Assembly (NCBI GenBank): GCA_943787605.1
Contig: CALSNB010000001.1
Location: 682,001 to 746,000 of the forward strand
Direction: 5' to 3'
Length of the DNA stretch: 64,000 bases
DNA from: GCA-2697345 sp002697345
GTDB lineage: Bacteria > Pseudomonadota > Alphaproteobacteria > Rhodobacterales > Rhodobacteraceae
In this document: positions 45,440 through 53,909 of the stretch, one piece after another
How positions within the stretch are numbered: position 1 is the stretch's first letter
Layout: each line of letters opens with the position of its first letter
The notes under the pieces: generated by a model
Databases searched by the model: none
Seen by the model: the letters and a program-made list of their open reading frames with translations, nothing else
Told to the model about the DNA's origin: nothing
Translations under genes and position numbers: made by a program

Positions 45440-46272
45440 GGTTAAGAACTGACAGATTAAAATCTGACAATAATATTTCACTGGTGTTTATATTTCTTTT
45501 GATCAGCATAGGTTGGCTGTATTCAATTGTTCAAGTCGTTTCAATTAATTCATTTAGTAGTTTTTCAGATGCAGGTCCAGGGATGGAAATTTTTGCTTTT
45601 ATAAACTTTCTTCTCTTTAATGATCCGTTTAGCTTTGAATCCTCTTTGAACTTTTGTACTACTACAGACTTATTATGGAAAGTTTGGGATTTTTTCAAAG
45701 CTTTTAGTATGTGGGTAGCTATGATTTTTGCCATGATGCTTCCATGCATTTTCGCTGTTTTAAAGAAAAGGCCTTTAAACAATAAAAATACATTAAGATT
45801 TATCTTTGGGTTTATTTTGGTATGGTTAATTTTTTGTATAGTTATGGTTTTCTTTCAATGGGCCCTCAGATCTACTGAAATGCTTGATGGACATATGGTT
45901 CTGTCAAACAAGTTTACTGCTGCACTTCTTCTCGCTCTAGTCGCAACCTATCAATTATCTAATCACAAAGTAAAAAACCTCAAAAGATTAAAAGGTTTAA
46001 AAAGTGAAACTGATTTAATACTTTGTTGTGGAACTAAAATTGCTAGGTCTGGGTTTAGCTTTGGGAAAGCAAGCTTAAAATGTTGCTTTCCTTTAATGAT
46101 GACTATGTTTGCGTTTGGGTTAATGAATATTCTCGCAGCCGTCTTCTTACTTATTGTTATGCTTGCGGAGACTACCTCTGGACACAAAGGCCCTGTGACC
46201 ATCGCTTCATCGATTGTATTATATATTTTAAGTTTGTTATTTATAGTACCTAGTATAAATAGTATTACCTAA
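45436..46272 (+). CDS. DUF2182 predicted metal-binding membrane protein
   Basis: 278 residues with about six membrane segments (roughly 14-36, 83-106, 118-140, 155-174, 212-240, 254-273). Seen: the family hallmark MWVAMIFAMMLPCIFAVL, TYQLSNHKVKNLKRLKGL, and FSFGKASLKCCFPLMMTMFA followed by FGLMNI, giving a cluster of Cys and Met residues near the membrane. DUF2182 is annotated as metal-binding but unproven. The TTG start overlaps the ferredoxin TGA. Because MtoX is a copper enzyme, metal supply is a reasonable guess. Confidence 0.82.
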   Translation: MRLRTDRLKSDNNISLVFIFLLISIGWLYSIVQVVSINSFSSFSDAGPGMEIFAFINFLLFNDPFSFESSLNFCTTTDLLWKVWDFFKAFSMWVAMIFAMMLPCIFAVLKKRPLNNKNTLRFIFGFILVWLIFCIVMVFFQWALRSTEMLDGHMVLSNKFTAALLLALVATYQLSNHKVKNLKRLKGLKSETDLILCCGTKIARSGFSFGKASLKCCFPLMMTMFAFGLMNILAAVFLLIVMLAETTSGHKGPVTIASSIVLYILSLLFIVPSINSIT

Positions 46273-46455
46273 GAAAACATGTAACAAAACAAAATTGAAA
46301 ATATTTTTAAAGTAAAATAAGAGGTACGAATACTTAGTAAGATATGCAAAACTTGCTATTTTTATTTTAAGAAATAAAAACCGTATAACACCGTATCTCC
46401 ACCCTCAGTAAAAGCAAACGCTCTAGTAAATAACATATTAAAAAAAGGAACAAAA

Positions 46456-47175
46456 ATGAACTTAACCGACTTCAAAGTGTTAACATTTGATGTTTATGGA
46501 ACTCTTATCGACTGGGAAACAGGCATGGTTAATGGCCTCAAAACCCTAACTGACAAGATGAGCCGACGAATTACTCGGAATGAAATTCTTGAAGCTCATG
46601 CTCATTACGAGTCATCAACGCAACTATATACTCCCACAAAGGTATATAGCGATACTCTTGCCGTCGTATATAAGCGCTTAGCTGAAGAATGGGGAGTTGT
46701 GGTGACTTGGAGTGACTGCTTAACTTATGGGGCTTCAGTTAAAGATTGGCCTGCTTTCAAGGACAGCGTTGAGGCTCTTCAGTACCTAAAACACCATTTT
46801 GTACTAGTTGTTCTCTCAAATATTGACAACACAAATTTCGTACATTCAAATAAGAAATTAAATGTGGTTTTTGATGCTGTTTATACTGCTGAGGATATTG
46901 GTTCATACAAACCCTCTCAAGTTAATTTTGACTATATGATCGAAAATCTTGAACGCCTTGGGGTAAAAAAAACAGAGATCCTGCACACTGCCGAGAGCAT
47001 GTTTCATGACCATGCACCGGCCAATCATTGCGGGCTTTCAAATTGCTGGATTTACCGGAGGCATGGACAAGAAGGGTTTGGCGCAACAATGAATCCTGGC
47101 CCCATGCCGTCTTATGACATGGTTTTCAATTCAATGGCGGAATTAGTCGAGGCTCATAAGGCTGAGATGGATTAA
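46456..47175 (+). CDS. HAD superfamily hydrolase, haloacid dehalogenase type II family
   Basis: 239 residues. Seen: the nucleophile motif LTFDVYGTLIDWE near residue 13, LSNIDNTNF in motif II position, SYKPSQVNFDYMIENLERLG with the motif III Lys, and ILHTAESMFHDHAPANHCGL in place of the acidic motif. This is the 2-haloacid dehalogenase-like branch, though many members act on other small substrates. A good AAGGAA site precedes ATG. 183 AT-rich bases separate it from the methanethiol island, and a link is not evident. Confidence 0.88.
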   Translation: MNLTDFKVLTFDVYGTLIDWETGMVNGLKTLTDKMSRRITRNEILEAHAHYESSTQLYTPTKVYSDTLAVVYKRLAEEWGVVVTWSDCLTYGASVKDWPAFKDSVEALQYLKHHFVLVVLSNIDNTNFVHSNKKLNVVFDAVYTAEDIGSYKPSQVNFDYMIENLERLGVKKTEILHTAESMFHDHAPANHCGLSNCWIYRRHGQEGFGATMNPGPMPSYDMVFNSMAELVEAHKAEMD

Positions 47176-47391
47176 TTTAGCACAGAGATACTCATTACGA
47201 GCATAGAGGCGATCACAAAAAAGGTACCTCTAAGAAAATAGCATGTTTTTAAGTAGCAAACTATTTTTACAAGATTAAATTAACTTAAAGTGCTTTATAA
47301 TTTTACGCTTCAAGAGTTTTAATCTTTGTTTTAACGTAATACAATCAATCACTTATAATAAACTAAATAAAGAGCAACGTATTATGAACAT

Positions 47392-47426
47392 AAAAAAACA
47401 AGCACTTAATTGAATAAGTACTTGTT
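47392..47426 (-). terminator. Rho-independent terminator of rplM-rpsI
   Basis: On the minus strand a 12-base stem (AACAAGTACTTA with its complement, one G-U pair, 6-base loop) ends in a run of seven T. It lies 28 bases after the rpsI stop. The remainder of the 278-base gap to the HAD gene shows nothing else. Confidence 0.8.
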
Positions 47427-47453
47427 CTAATTTTATAAATTTTAAATCTAGTA

Positions 47454-47948
47454 TTAACGCTTGGAGAACTGAAAGCTCTTCCGGGCTTTTGCTTTTCCAT
47501 ATTTCTTACGTTCAACAACTCGACTATCTCTTGTAAGGAAGCCAGCTACTTTTAAGGCTCCCCTTAGAGCTGGATCATAAAGTTGTAGTGCCTTGGAAAT
47601 ACCATGCTTAACTGCCCCAGCTTGGCCAGACAATCCACCACCTTTAACAGTCGCAGTGACATCAAATTGTCCCTCAACTCCAGCAACGGTAAATGGTTGA
47701 CGAAGAATCATTTGCAGAACGGGTCTAGCAAAATAACTAATCATCTCCTTACCATTTACTACAACTTTTCCAGAGCCAGGCTTTATCCAAACTCTGGCTA
47801 CAGCATCCTTTCTTTTTCCTGTAGCATATGCACGACCTAAGTTATCTCGCACTGCGACACGCTCAATAGTAACAACTTCTTCTGCAACCACTGGTACAGC
47901 AGATGCCGCCTCGCCCAAATCATTTAGTGTTTTAATTTCATCAGCCAT
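47454..47948 (-). CDS. rpsI: 30S ribosomal protein S9
   Basis: Small-subunit protein whose C-terminal tail reaches the P-site tRNA. 164 residues with the short alphaproteobacterial N-terminal extension (about 1-35). Seen: GRAYATGKRKDAVARVWIKP, GGGLSGQAGAVKHGISKALQ and the terminal RVVERKKYGKAKARKSFQFSKR-type tail (split here as KKYGKAKARKSFQFSKR). It starts 2 bases after the rplM stop, the universal rplM-rpsI pair, and a terminator follows. Confidence 0.97.
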   Translation of the reverse strand: MADEIKTLNDLGEAASAVPVVAEEVVTIERVAVRDNLGRAYATGKRKDAVARVWIKPGSGKVVVNGKEMISYFARPVLQMILRQPFTVAGVEGQFDVTATVKGGGLSGQAGAVKHGISKALQLYDPALRGALKVAGFLTRDSRVVERKKYGKAKARKSFQFSKR

Positions 47949-47950
47949 TA

Positions 47951-48412
47951 TTATTCACTCCGCGTGTTTTTTTTGTTTCTAGAAGCAACATCTAAAATTT
48001 CAGGCGCTTGCGCATCGTGTGGATGTTCAGATCCTGCATAAACACGAAGATTAGTCATCTGTTGTCGAGACAATGGTCCACCAGGGAGCATTCTTTTCAC
48101 AGCCTGCGTAAGAACCCTCTCAGGAAATTTACCATCTAAAATATCTTGATTAGTACGGGACTTTATTCCACCAGGGTGACCAGTATGCCAATAATTTGGT
48201 TTTTCTCTCTTGTTTCCAGTCAACTGAATTTTTTCAGCGTTTATGATAATAACGTTATCACCCATGTCCATGTGTGGTGTGAACGTTGTCTTATGCTTTC
48301 CACGTAATCGTGTTGCAACAAAAGACGCTAAACGTCCCAGAACAATTCCTTCTGCATCAATTAATATCCATGTCTTATTAATATCCGCAGGTTTAGCGGT
48401 AAAGGTCTTCAT
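47951..48412 (-). CDS. rplM: 50S ribosomal protein L13
   Basis: Early-assembling large-subunit protein. 153 residues. Seen: WILIDAEGIVLGRLASFVAT, RGKHKTTFTPHMDMGDNVII, YWHTGHPGGIKSRT and VKRMLPGGPLSRQQM, then HPHDAQAPEILDV near the end. First gene of the rplM-rpsI pair. The 144 bases upstream contain a hairpin that ends the neighbouring thioesterase gene; no promoter was assigned. Confidence 0.97.
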   Translation of the reverse strand: MKTFTAKPADINKTWILIDAEGIVLGRLASFVATRLRGKHKTTFTPHMDMGDNVIIINAEKIQLTGNKREKPNYWHTGHPGGIKSRTNQDILDGKFPERVLTQAVKRMLPGGPLSRQQMTNLRVYAGSEHPHDAQAPEILDVASRNKKNTRSE

Positions 48413-48531
48413 AATTGTACCTCAAAATAAAATTAATATTTTTAGTTAAGTAATTCTTGGCTGTATTGCTATTTTTTTATAACGCAGTCAAGTGCAAAAG
48501 TTACAATTTATCTATGTTTATCAATGATTTA

Positions 48532-48559
48532 TAATATAGGTACTATAATACCTATATTA
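48532..48559 (-). terminator. Hairpin at the end of the thioesterase gene
   Basis: TAATATAGGTA at 48532-48542 and TACCTATATTA at 48549-48559 are exact complements with a 6-base loop, so 11 base pairs. The stem includes the stop codon of the minus-strand gene. No T-run follows, so termination strength is uncertain. Confidence 0.55.
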
Positions 48560-48979
48560 GTTATTTAATTGAATAGCGTAAGTAACTGAAAAACGAGCAA
48601 CTGGTTTCTCTTCAAGCACTCCAGAATAAATACGCCCATCAAAAACTGCGAGCCGCTTACCTAATTTTAAAACATTGGCTCTACAAACTAATAGTCCAGC
48701 TTCTGGCCTCCTCATAAAATCAATAGAGCAATTCGTTGTAACAGACTGAGCCACTGGGCCTAGGATAGCAAGCAGGCCTATGTAAGAAGTAACATCACAT
48801 AATGCAAACATGGTCGGACCTGAAACTGTATCTCCTGGCCGCAAGTGTTTTTGGCTGGTCATAAGCCCTAAAACGAAGCTATCTTTAGAAATTTCTCGTA
48901 TTTCAAATTCATCGACTATTTGTGGGAATTCAACCTTAATAAATTCATTAAGCTCTGGAATAGTCATTTTTAAATCCAC
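48557..48979 (-). CDS. PaaI-type hotdog-fold thioesterase
   Basis: 140 residues from GTG 48979, chosen because GGAGG lies five bases upstream; TTG 48991 and ATG 48967 are alternatives. Seen: LRPGDTVSGPTMFALCDVTSY, where the Gly/Asp pattern of the hotdog helix is clear, and NCSIDFMRRPEAG and RFSVTYAI. Probably hydrolyses acyl-CoA esters; the substrate is unknown. It is divergent from an enoyl-CoA hydratase gene across about 53 bases, which suggests a shared acyl-CoA role. Confidence 0.83.
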   Translation of the reverse strand: MDLKMTIPELNEFIKVEFPQIVDEFEIREISKDSFVLGLMTSQKHLRPGDTVSGPTMFALCDVTSYIGLLAILGPVAQSVTTNCSIDFMRRPEAGLLVCRANVLKLGKRLAVFDGRIYSGVLEEKPVARFSVTYAIQLNN

Positions 48980-49032
48980 ACTTCCCTCCAAAGAAAATTA
49001 AGTTTACTCTACTTATCAGGAGGAGATTAAAA

Positions 49033-49839
49033 ATGAAAGGTACACGATCAGACTCAATTCTCTTGAGAGAATGCCAGGATAACGTTGAAATAGTTACAAT
49101 GAACAACCCTGCCAAACTTAATGCCCTCAGTAACTTGATGCTTTTGGAACTTCAGACCTGCTTTGATGAAATATCTTTAAAAAAAGAAATAAAAACGGTT
49201 ATAATACGTGGAAATGGTAAGGCTTTTTGTGCAGGCCATGACCTTAAAGAAATGATGGCATCAAAATCAGATGCTGATGGAGGAAAGGTCGCTATGGTAG
49301 ACCTATTTAATCGTTGCTCTAAAATGATGCAAACAATTCAAATGATGCCTCAACCAGTAATCGCTCAAGTAGACGGATTAGCTACAGCAGCAGGATGTCA
49401 ACTTGTAGCAACCTGTGACATGGCCGTTGCTTCTGAAGAAGCTCTATTTGGAGTAAATGGTGTTAATATTGGCCTTTTTTGTTCAACTCCAATGGTCGCA
49501 TTAACAAGAAATATACCAAAAAAGCACGCCTTTGAAATGTTAACAACAGGTGAATTCATTAGTGCTCTACGCGCTAACGAATTAGGATTAATAAACCGTG
49601 TTTCAAAAGCAGATAAGCTATCTGATGAAACATTTAAACTTGCTAAAACCGTAAGCCAGAAACTTAGTGCTGCAGTTAAAATTGGTAAGAAAGCTTTTTA
49701 TAAACAGATGGAAATGCCCTTAGCCGAAGCATACCAATATACAGGTGAGGTTATGGCTGAAAATATGGGCCTTTTAGATACTCAAGAGGGTATCAATGCG
49801 TTCCTAGAGAAAAGACCGCCTGAATGGTTTAATAAATAG
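49033..49839 (+). CDS. Enoyl-CoA hydratase/isomerase family protein (ECHDC3-like)
   Basis: Crotonase-fold protein of 268 residues. Seen: MNNPAKLNALSNLMLLEL, the oxyanion phrase AFCAGHDLKEMMA, AQVDGLATAAGCQLVATCDM, and NIGLFCSTPMVALTRNIPKK, which replaces the usual glutamate-containing segment. FLEKRPPEW at the end is the family finish. The GGAGGAG site before ATG is strong. Substrate unknown. It is divergent from the thioesterase. Confidence 0.88.
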   Translation: MKGTRSDSILLRECQDNVEIVTMNNPAKLNALSNLMLLELQTCFDEISLKKEIKTVIIRGNGKAFCAGHDLKEMMASKSDADGGKVAMVDLFNRCSKMMQTIQMMPQPVIAQVDGLATAAGCQLVATCDMAVASEEALFGVNGVNIGLFCSTPMVALTRNIPKKHAFEMLTTGEFISALRANELGLINRVSKADKLSDETFKLAKTVSQKLSAAVKIGKKAFYKQMEMPLAEAYQYTGEVMAENMGLLDTQEGINAFLEKRPPEWFNK

Positions 49840-49989
49840 AACACTCGTAAGTAGTAACACTTACTACAGAAGAAAATAGTTTTAAATTAAAATATGTAAG
49901 GACTGGATTAAGAGAAGATCTTGTATTACTGAAAATATAAAATATTATATAAACATAAATATCTTAATACTGTTAAAGGAGAATAAAAA

Positions 49990-50451
49990 ATGGCTGGCTC
50001 ACTTAATAAGGTAATGATCATTGGAAATTTGGGCGCAGATCCAGAGGTTAGAACTTTTCAAAATGGTAACAAGGTATGTAACTTAAGGATAGCTACATCT
50101 GATAATTGGCGTGATAAAAACACTGGGGAAAGGCGTGAAAAAACTGAATGGCATTCAGTATCAGTTTTCTCAGAAGGCCTTGTCAAAGTCTGCGAACAAT
50201 ATCTCAAAAAAGGTTCTAAAGTTTTCGTAGAAGGAAGTTTGCAAACCAGAAAGTGGCAAGATCAATCTGGAGCAGACCGCTATTCAACTGAAGTTGTACT
50301 TCAAGGCTTTGGGGGCACTCTAACTATGCTTGATGGTAGAAATAACTCCAATGAAGAATTTAATAAGTCTCCAGACACCTTTACATCAAATTCAAACGAA
50401 AATTCTTTGTCTGCAAATACCAATGATATCGATGACGAGATACCTTTTTAA
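49990..50451 (+). CDS. ssb: Single-stranded DNA-binding protein
   Basis: Protects single-stranded DNA in replication and repair. 153 residues. Seen: MAGSLNKVMIIGNLGADPEV, TEWHSVSVFSEGLVKVCEQY, EGSLQTRKWQDQSG in the OB fold (1-115), a low-complexity linker (Asn/Ser-rich) and the acidic partner-binding tail ending DDEIPF. AAGGAG site before ATG. No LexA box was recognised upstream. Converges with aroB with only 14 bases between. Confidence 0.97.
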   Translation: MAGSLNKVMIIGNLGADPEVRTFQNGNKVCNLRIATSDNWRDKNTGERREKTEWHSVSVFSEGLVKVCEQYLKKGSKVFVEGSLQTRKWQDQSGADRYSTEVVLQGFGGTLTMLDGRNNSNEEFNKSPDTFTSNSNENSLSANTNDIDDEIPF

Positions 50452-50465
50452 AATCTTACTTTTTA

Positions 50466-51578
50466 CTAAGACTTCTCACTTGAAATATCAATAATCTCAC
50501 GCACTAGGGCTAAATCAACCCCGTCGGCTACAAACGTACTGCCAATGCTATTAGGAATAATAAACCGCAAACTTCCATCTCTTACTTTCTTATCTTGTTT
50601 CATGAAATACATTAAATCATTTCTAATTGGGGTTTCGCCGGATATTTGCCATATATCAGTCATCATATTAAGAGATTTCATAAAAGATCTAACACGTCCT
50701 GGCTCCTCTTGAGAGCAAATACCAAGCTTATAAGATAGATCAAATGCAAGACAACACCCAATAGAAACACCCTCTCCATGCAAAAGTCGGTCAGAGTACT
50801 CAGTAGCCGTTTCAAGGCTATGTCCAAAAGTGTGCCCGAGGTTAAGTAAGGCCCGGTCACCGTGCTCTTTCTCATCACGTGCAACGATGTCAGCTTTCAT
50901 TTGACAACATTTAGAAACGACCTCAATTAGAGAAGCCTTATCACAATTTATTACTTTCTTTCCGTTAACTTCCAGCCACTCAAAAAAATTATAGTTACCC
51001 AGAAGTCCGTATTTGACCACCTCACCAAAGCCAGACATAAGCTCTCGATGTGTTTGCGTACTCAATAAATCAACATCAATCAAAACAAGTTTAGGGTGAT
51101 AAAAACTACCTATTAAATTTTTACCAAACTTAGAATTGATTCCTGTTTTTCCACCTACAGAACTGTCTACCTGCGCAAGTAGAGTTGTTGGCATCTGAAT
51201 ACAGCTTATACCTCGCCGTACTATAGATGCCGCAAACCCAACTAAATCACCAATTACTCCTCCACCTAAAGCTAAAACAAAGTCATCTCGTTCCAGTTTG
51301 TTTTCAAGAATCCAATCAATAACTATTTTTAAATTCAACCAATCTTTAGAAATTTCTCCAGGCTTAAGACTTAATGATATTACATCGTACCCGCCTTTAA
51401 CTAAAACAGAGGTAACACTGCCAAGATATAGTTTCTCAACATTAGTATCAGTTACAATTGCAATTTTTTTTCGTTTTAGAACTGCACTTAAAAAAATAGG
51501 TAATTGTTTTATAAAACCACTACCTATTTTTATGGAGTAAGAATTCTCTTTCAGATCAACTTTTACGCTAGAAATCAT
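50466..51578 (-). CDS. aroB: 3-dehydroquinate synthase
   Basis: Second step of the shikimate pathway, which feeds chorismate to TrpE. 370 residues, NAD- and metal-dependent. Seen: LALGGGVIGDLVGFAASIVRRG, QMPTTLLAQVDSSVGGKTGI, GFGEVVKYGLL and the metal ligands in LLNLGHTFGHSLETAT and LLHGEGVSIG. The start overlaps the aroK end by 11 bases, giving an aroK-aroB pair. Confidence 0.96.
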   Translation of the reverse strand: MISSVKVDLKENSYSIKIGSGFIKQLPIFLSAVLKRKKIAIVTDTNVEKLYLGSVTSVLVKGGYDVISLSLKPGEISKDWLNLKIVIDWILENKLERDDFVLALGGGVIGDLVGFAASIVRRGISCIQMPTTLLAQVDSSVGGKTGINSKFGKNLIGSFYHPKLVLIDVDLLSTQTHRELMSGFGEVVKYGLLGNYNFFEWLEVNGKKVINCDKASLIEVVSKCCQMKADIVARDEKEHGDRALLNLGHTFGHSLETATEYSDRLLHGEGVSIGCCLAFDLSYKLGICSQEEPGRVRSFMKSLNMMTDIWQISGETPIRNDLMYFMKQDKKVRDGSLRFIIPNSIGSTFVADGVDLALVREIIDISSEKS

Positions 51579-52116
51579 TCGTAGCCCTCTCCAGGTAAGA
51601 ATTATTTAACAGTTTTTCAATAATAGCATTACTGGTCATAGCTATAGTGTATTCCTCACGAATCTCCACACAAATAGTAGCCGTACCATAAATGGTGCTC
51701 CTATCGTTATTTAATTTTTTTAAAACTTCAAAAGGGTTAGTTACGTTTAATAAAGGCCTGGTTTTATTATTTTTTATTCTACTCCAAAGGAGATTAAGAT
51801 CAGCATTCAACCAAACGGAAATTCCTTTTTGAGAAATTAATTTTCGATTAAGAGGTGACGAAAAAGCACCTCCGCCGATAGAAATAATTTTTGGCTTTCC
51901 ATCTAAAATTCTATTTAAAATTTCTGACTCTCTCTTGCGAAAAAAAGTTTCTCCATCTCTTTCAAAAATTTCTGCAATAGACCTATTTGCGGCCTTAACA
52001 ATTTCTTCATCAGAGTCTACATGCTCTATGGCTAATATTTTACTAAGGGCATTTCCTACCGCTGTCTTCCCAGAACCCATCATACCAACGAGAACTATGG
52101 ATTTTCTTAAAATCAT
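51568..52116 (-). CDS. aroK: Shikimate kinase
   Basis: Fifth step of the shikimate pathway: phosphorylates shikimate. 182 residues from ATG 52116; a TTG at 52131 is also in frame. Seen: Walker A GMMGSGKTAVGNAL near residue 11, DSDEEIVKAANRSIAEIF (shikimate-binding Asp), FRKRESEIL, ISIGGGAF, and RTRPLL-type lid residues in NNKTRPLL. Overlaps aroB downstream. Divergent from the small secreted-peptide gene and the 514-residue hypothetical. Confidence 0.95.
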   Translation of the reverse strand: MILRKSIVLVGMMGSGKTAVGNALSKILAIEHVDSDEEIVKAANRSIAEIFERDGETFFRKRESEILNRILDGKPKIISIGGGAFSSPLNRKLISQKGISVWLNADLNLLWSRIKNNKTRPLLNVTNPFEVLKKLNNDRSTIYGTATICVEIREEYTIAMTSNAIIEKLLNNSYLERATNDF

Positions 52117-52240
52117 TTTTGCCCCAACCAACCAAGAATTAAAATACAGTTTAATTATAAATAGTGGTATACTAAATAAAATCTTGGTATAATAGTTTTT
52201 AACCTACAGTAAGATCATATAAAAATGGATAAAGTTATCA

Positions 52241-52375
52241 ATGCTTAAAGTAATAAAATTTCTTTTTGTAATATTAGTAATATCAGTAGCAGCAAATTCA
52301 ATTCATGCATACTTTGGAATGCTCCTTCCAGAACAAACACAAATTACCAAGTTGATAAATTTGGATGCAAATTAA
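52241..52375 (+). CDS. Small secreted or membrane peptide, unknown function
   Basis: A 44-residue frame with ATG 52241. It begins with a signal-like hydrophobic stretch (MLKVIKFLFVILVISVAANS) followed by a short polar tail with IHAYFGMLLPEQTQ. Its stop overlaps the start of the next hypothetical gene by 11 bases, which argues for real translation. No homologue is recognised. A leader peptide for the next gene is possible. Confidence 0.45.
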   Translation: MLKVIKFLFVILVISVAANSIHAYFGMLLPEQTQITKLINLDAN

Positions 52376-53909
52376 GTTATTTATATGTTTATGTAGCCTT
52401 TCGATATTTAATATAATTGGTATTGGCTACAGTGAAACTAAACTTAAAGAACAACCTCTATCTGCAATTGACTGGCTAACTGATATTTATCTTGGCGATG
52501 AAGTAGTCCCTAATTTAATTAATCCATCTATTGATGTCGATTCAGCGTTTAGCACCACTCAACCTATAAATCCAAGTACCTCAACAAAAGCTACTAGCCG
52601 AGCAAAAAAGAAACCCTTAGATCTTTCAAAAATCTTTTTAAAGAAATCTTCATTTGAAAACTTAACTATGATGATTTCACAAATTGATAATGACATTCCA
52701 CTACCACTTCTTTCATTTTTCTATAAAATCCTTTCTATCAAGGACATTGAAACTTTTGAGGATGAAAACAGTCACCAGTTACTAAATGCCCAAGTTGAAA
52801 AACTTTTAAATTTTGGTGCAGTTGATAAAGCAAAGTTCATATTAGACACTGAAAGAGGAAATAATAATTATTTTTTTGACAGATGGTTTAATGTAAATTT
52901 ACTTTCATACACTGAGGAAGAGCCTTGCAAATCTTTAACTCTCGAGCACTACCAGCTTTCAAAATATAAAGAGAAAATTTTTTGTTTAACAACTTTAAAA
53001 AACATAAAAAGAGCAAAATTATCCCTAACAGCTTTAGAAGCACTGGAGATTATTCCTTTAAGAGATGAAATTTTACTTTATAACCTCTTACACCCAAACA
53101 TAAATTTACTTTCAAGCTTTGAAGATTTAGAAAGTAATATAACTCCATTAGATTACCGAATTTACAAAAAAATTGGAAGAAAATTATCACTTAATAAGCT
53201 TCCTAAAATGTATCAGTATTCAACCTTACTTGAAGAATCCGACTGGAAAGTAAAAACATCTGCAACGGAAGCACTGGTTAAAACTGGTGCAGTAAAATTT
53301 GAAAAACTTATTTCAACTTACTTGGAAATACCAGACGAGGCGACCGGTGATTTATCGAAAAGAGCTTGGTTAACTATTAATTTAGAAAAAAAACTTAAAG
53401 CAATGCCTACTTCAAATACTTCTAAGGAGTTTACTCAGTTATTTAGAGAATTAAAAAAAACAGGGTTAGAGAGTGTAGCTATTCGTCACTACTCTCATGA
53501 GTTGTTAGATTTAGTTAACAATCAGCAAAACTCTAGAACTGTGTTAAACCTTCTTCTCAAGTCAGCAGATTTAATTAGCTTGCGAAAACTAAAGAATAAA
53601 AAAAAATTAACACCAATTTATCAAAACTTAATTTTTGACACCGCGCTAAAACGAAAACCTAACTCTAAAATAAGGAGCGCTCTTTCAATGGCACTACAGG
53701 AAAAATCAGTGCCTTTAGCCTATAAAGACATGTTAGAAGAGGAAAAGTACGGAGATGCATTATTACGCTCAATACTTTTACTTAAAACAACAAACTTAAC
53801 AGATCCTAAAAATTTAAAAGAAAGTATAGGGCTACTTAATTCTCTTGGCTTTGATGATTTAGCCAGAGAGACCTCAATCTACCTTCTGGCAAATAAGGTA
53901 GTTAAATGA
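52365..53909 (+). CDS. Large exported helical protein, function unknown
   Basis: 514 residues. A signal peptide is likely (MQIKLFICLCSLSIFNIIGIG, cleaved near GYSE). The rest is mostly helical without recognisable motif, with two basic stretches (TKATSRAKKKPLDL and LRKLKNKKKL). I recall an uncharacterised gene in this place beside xerD and aroK in Rhodobacterales, which supports a conserved lineage-specific protein but gives no function. Its stop overlaps the xerD start by 4 bases. Confidence 0.8.
   Translation: MQIKLFICLCSLSIFNIIGIGYSETKLKEQPLSAIDWLTDIYLGDEVVPNLINPSIDVDSAFSTTQPINPSTSTKATSRAKKKPLDLSKIFLKKSSFENLTMMISQIDNDIPLPLLSFFYKILSIKDIETFEDENSHQLLNAQVEKLLNFGAVDKAKFILDTERGNNNYFFDRWFNVNLLSYTEEEPCKSLTLEHYQLSKYKEKIFCLTTLKNIKRAKLSLTALEALEIIPLRDEILLYNLLHPNINLLSSFEDLESNITPLDYRIYKKIGRKLSLNKLPKMYQYSTLLEESDWKVKTSATEALVKTGAVKFEKLISTYLEIPDEATGDLSKRAWLTINLEKKLKAMPTSNTSKEFTQLFRELKKTGLESVAIRHYSHELLDLVNNQQNSRTVLNLLLKSADLISLRKLKNKKKLTPIYQNLIFDTALKRKPNSKIRSALSMALQEKSVPLAYKDMLEEEKYGDALLRSILLLKTTNLTDPKNLKESIGLLNSLGFDDLARETSIYLLANKVVK

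Noticed and set aside
46359..46380. AT-only hairpin (TTTTTATTT/AAATAAAAA) before the HAD gene
   Set aside because: Made only of A and T in an AT-rich gap; likely by chance, and no G:C base or U-tract supports termination.
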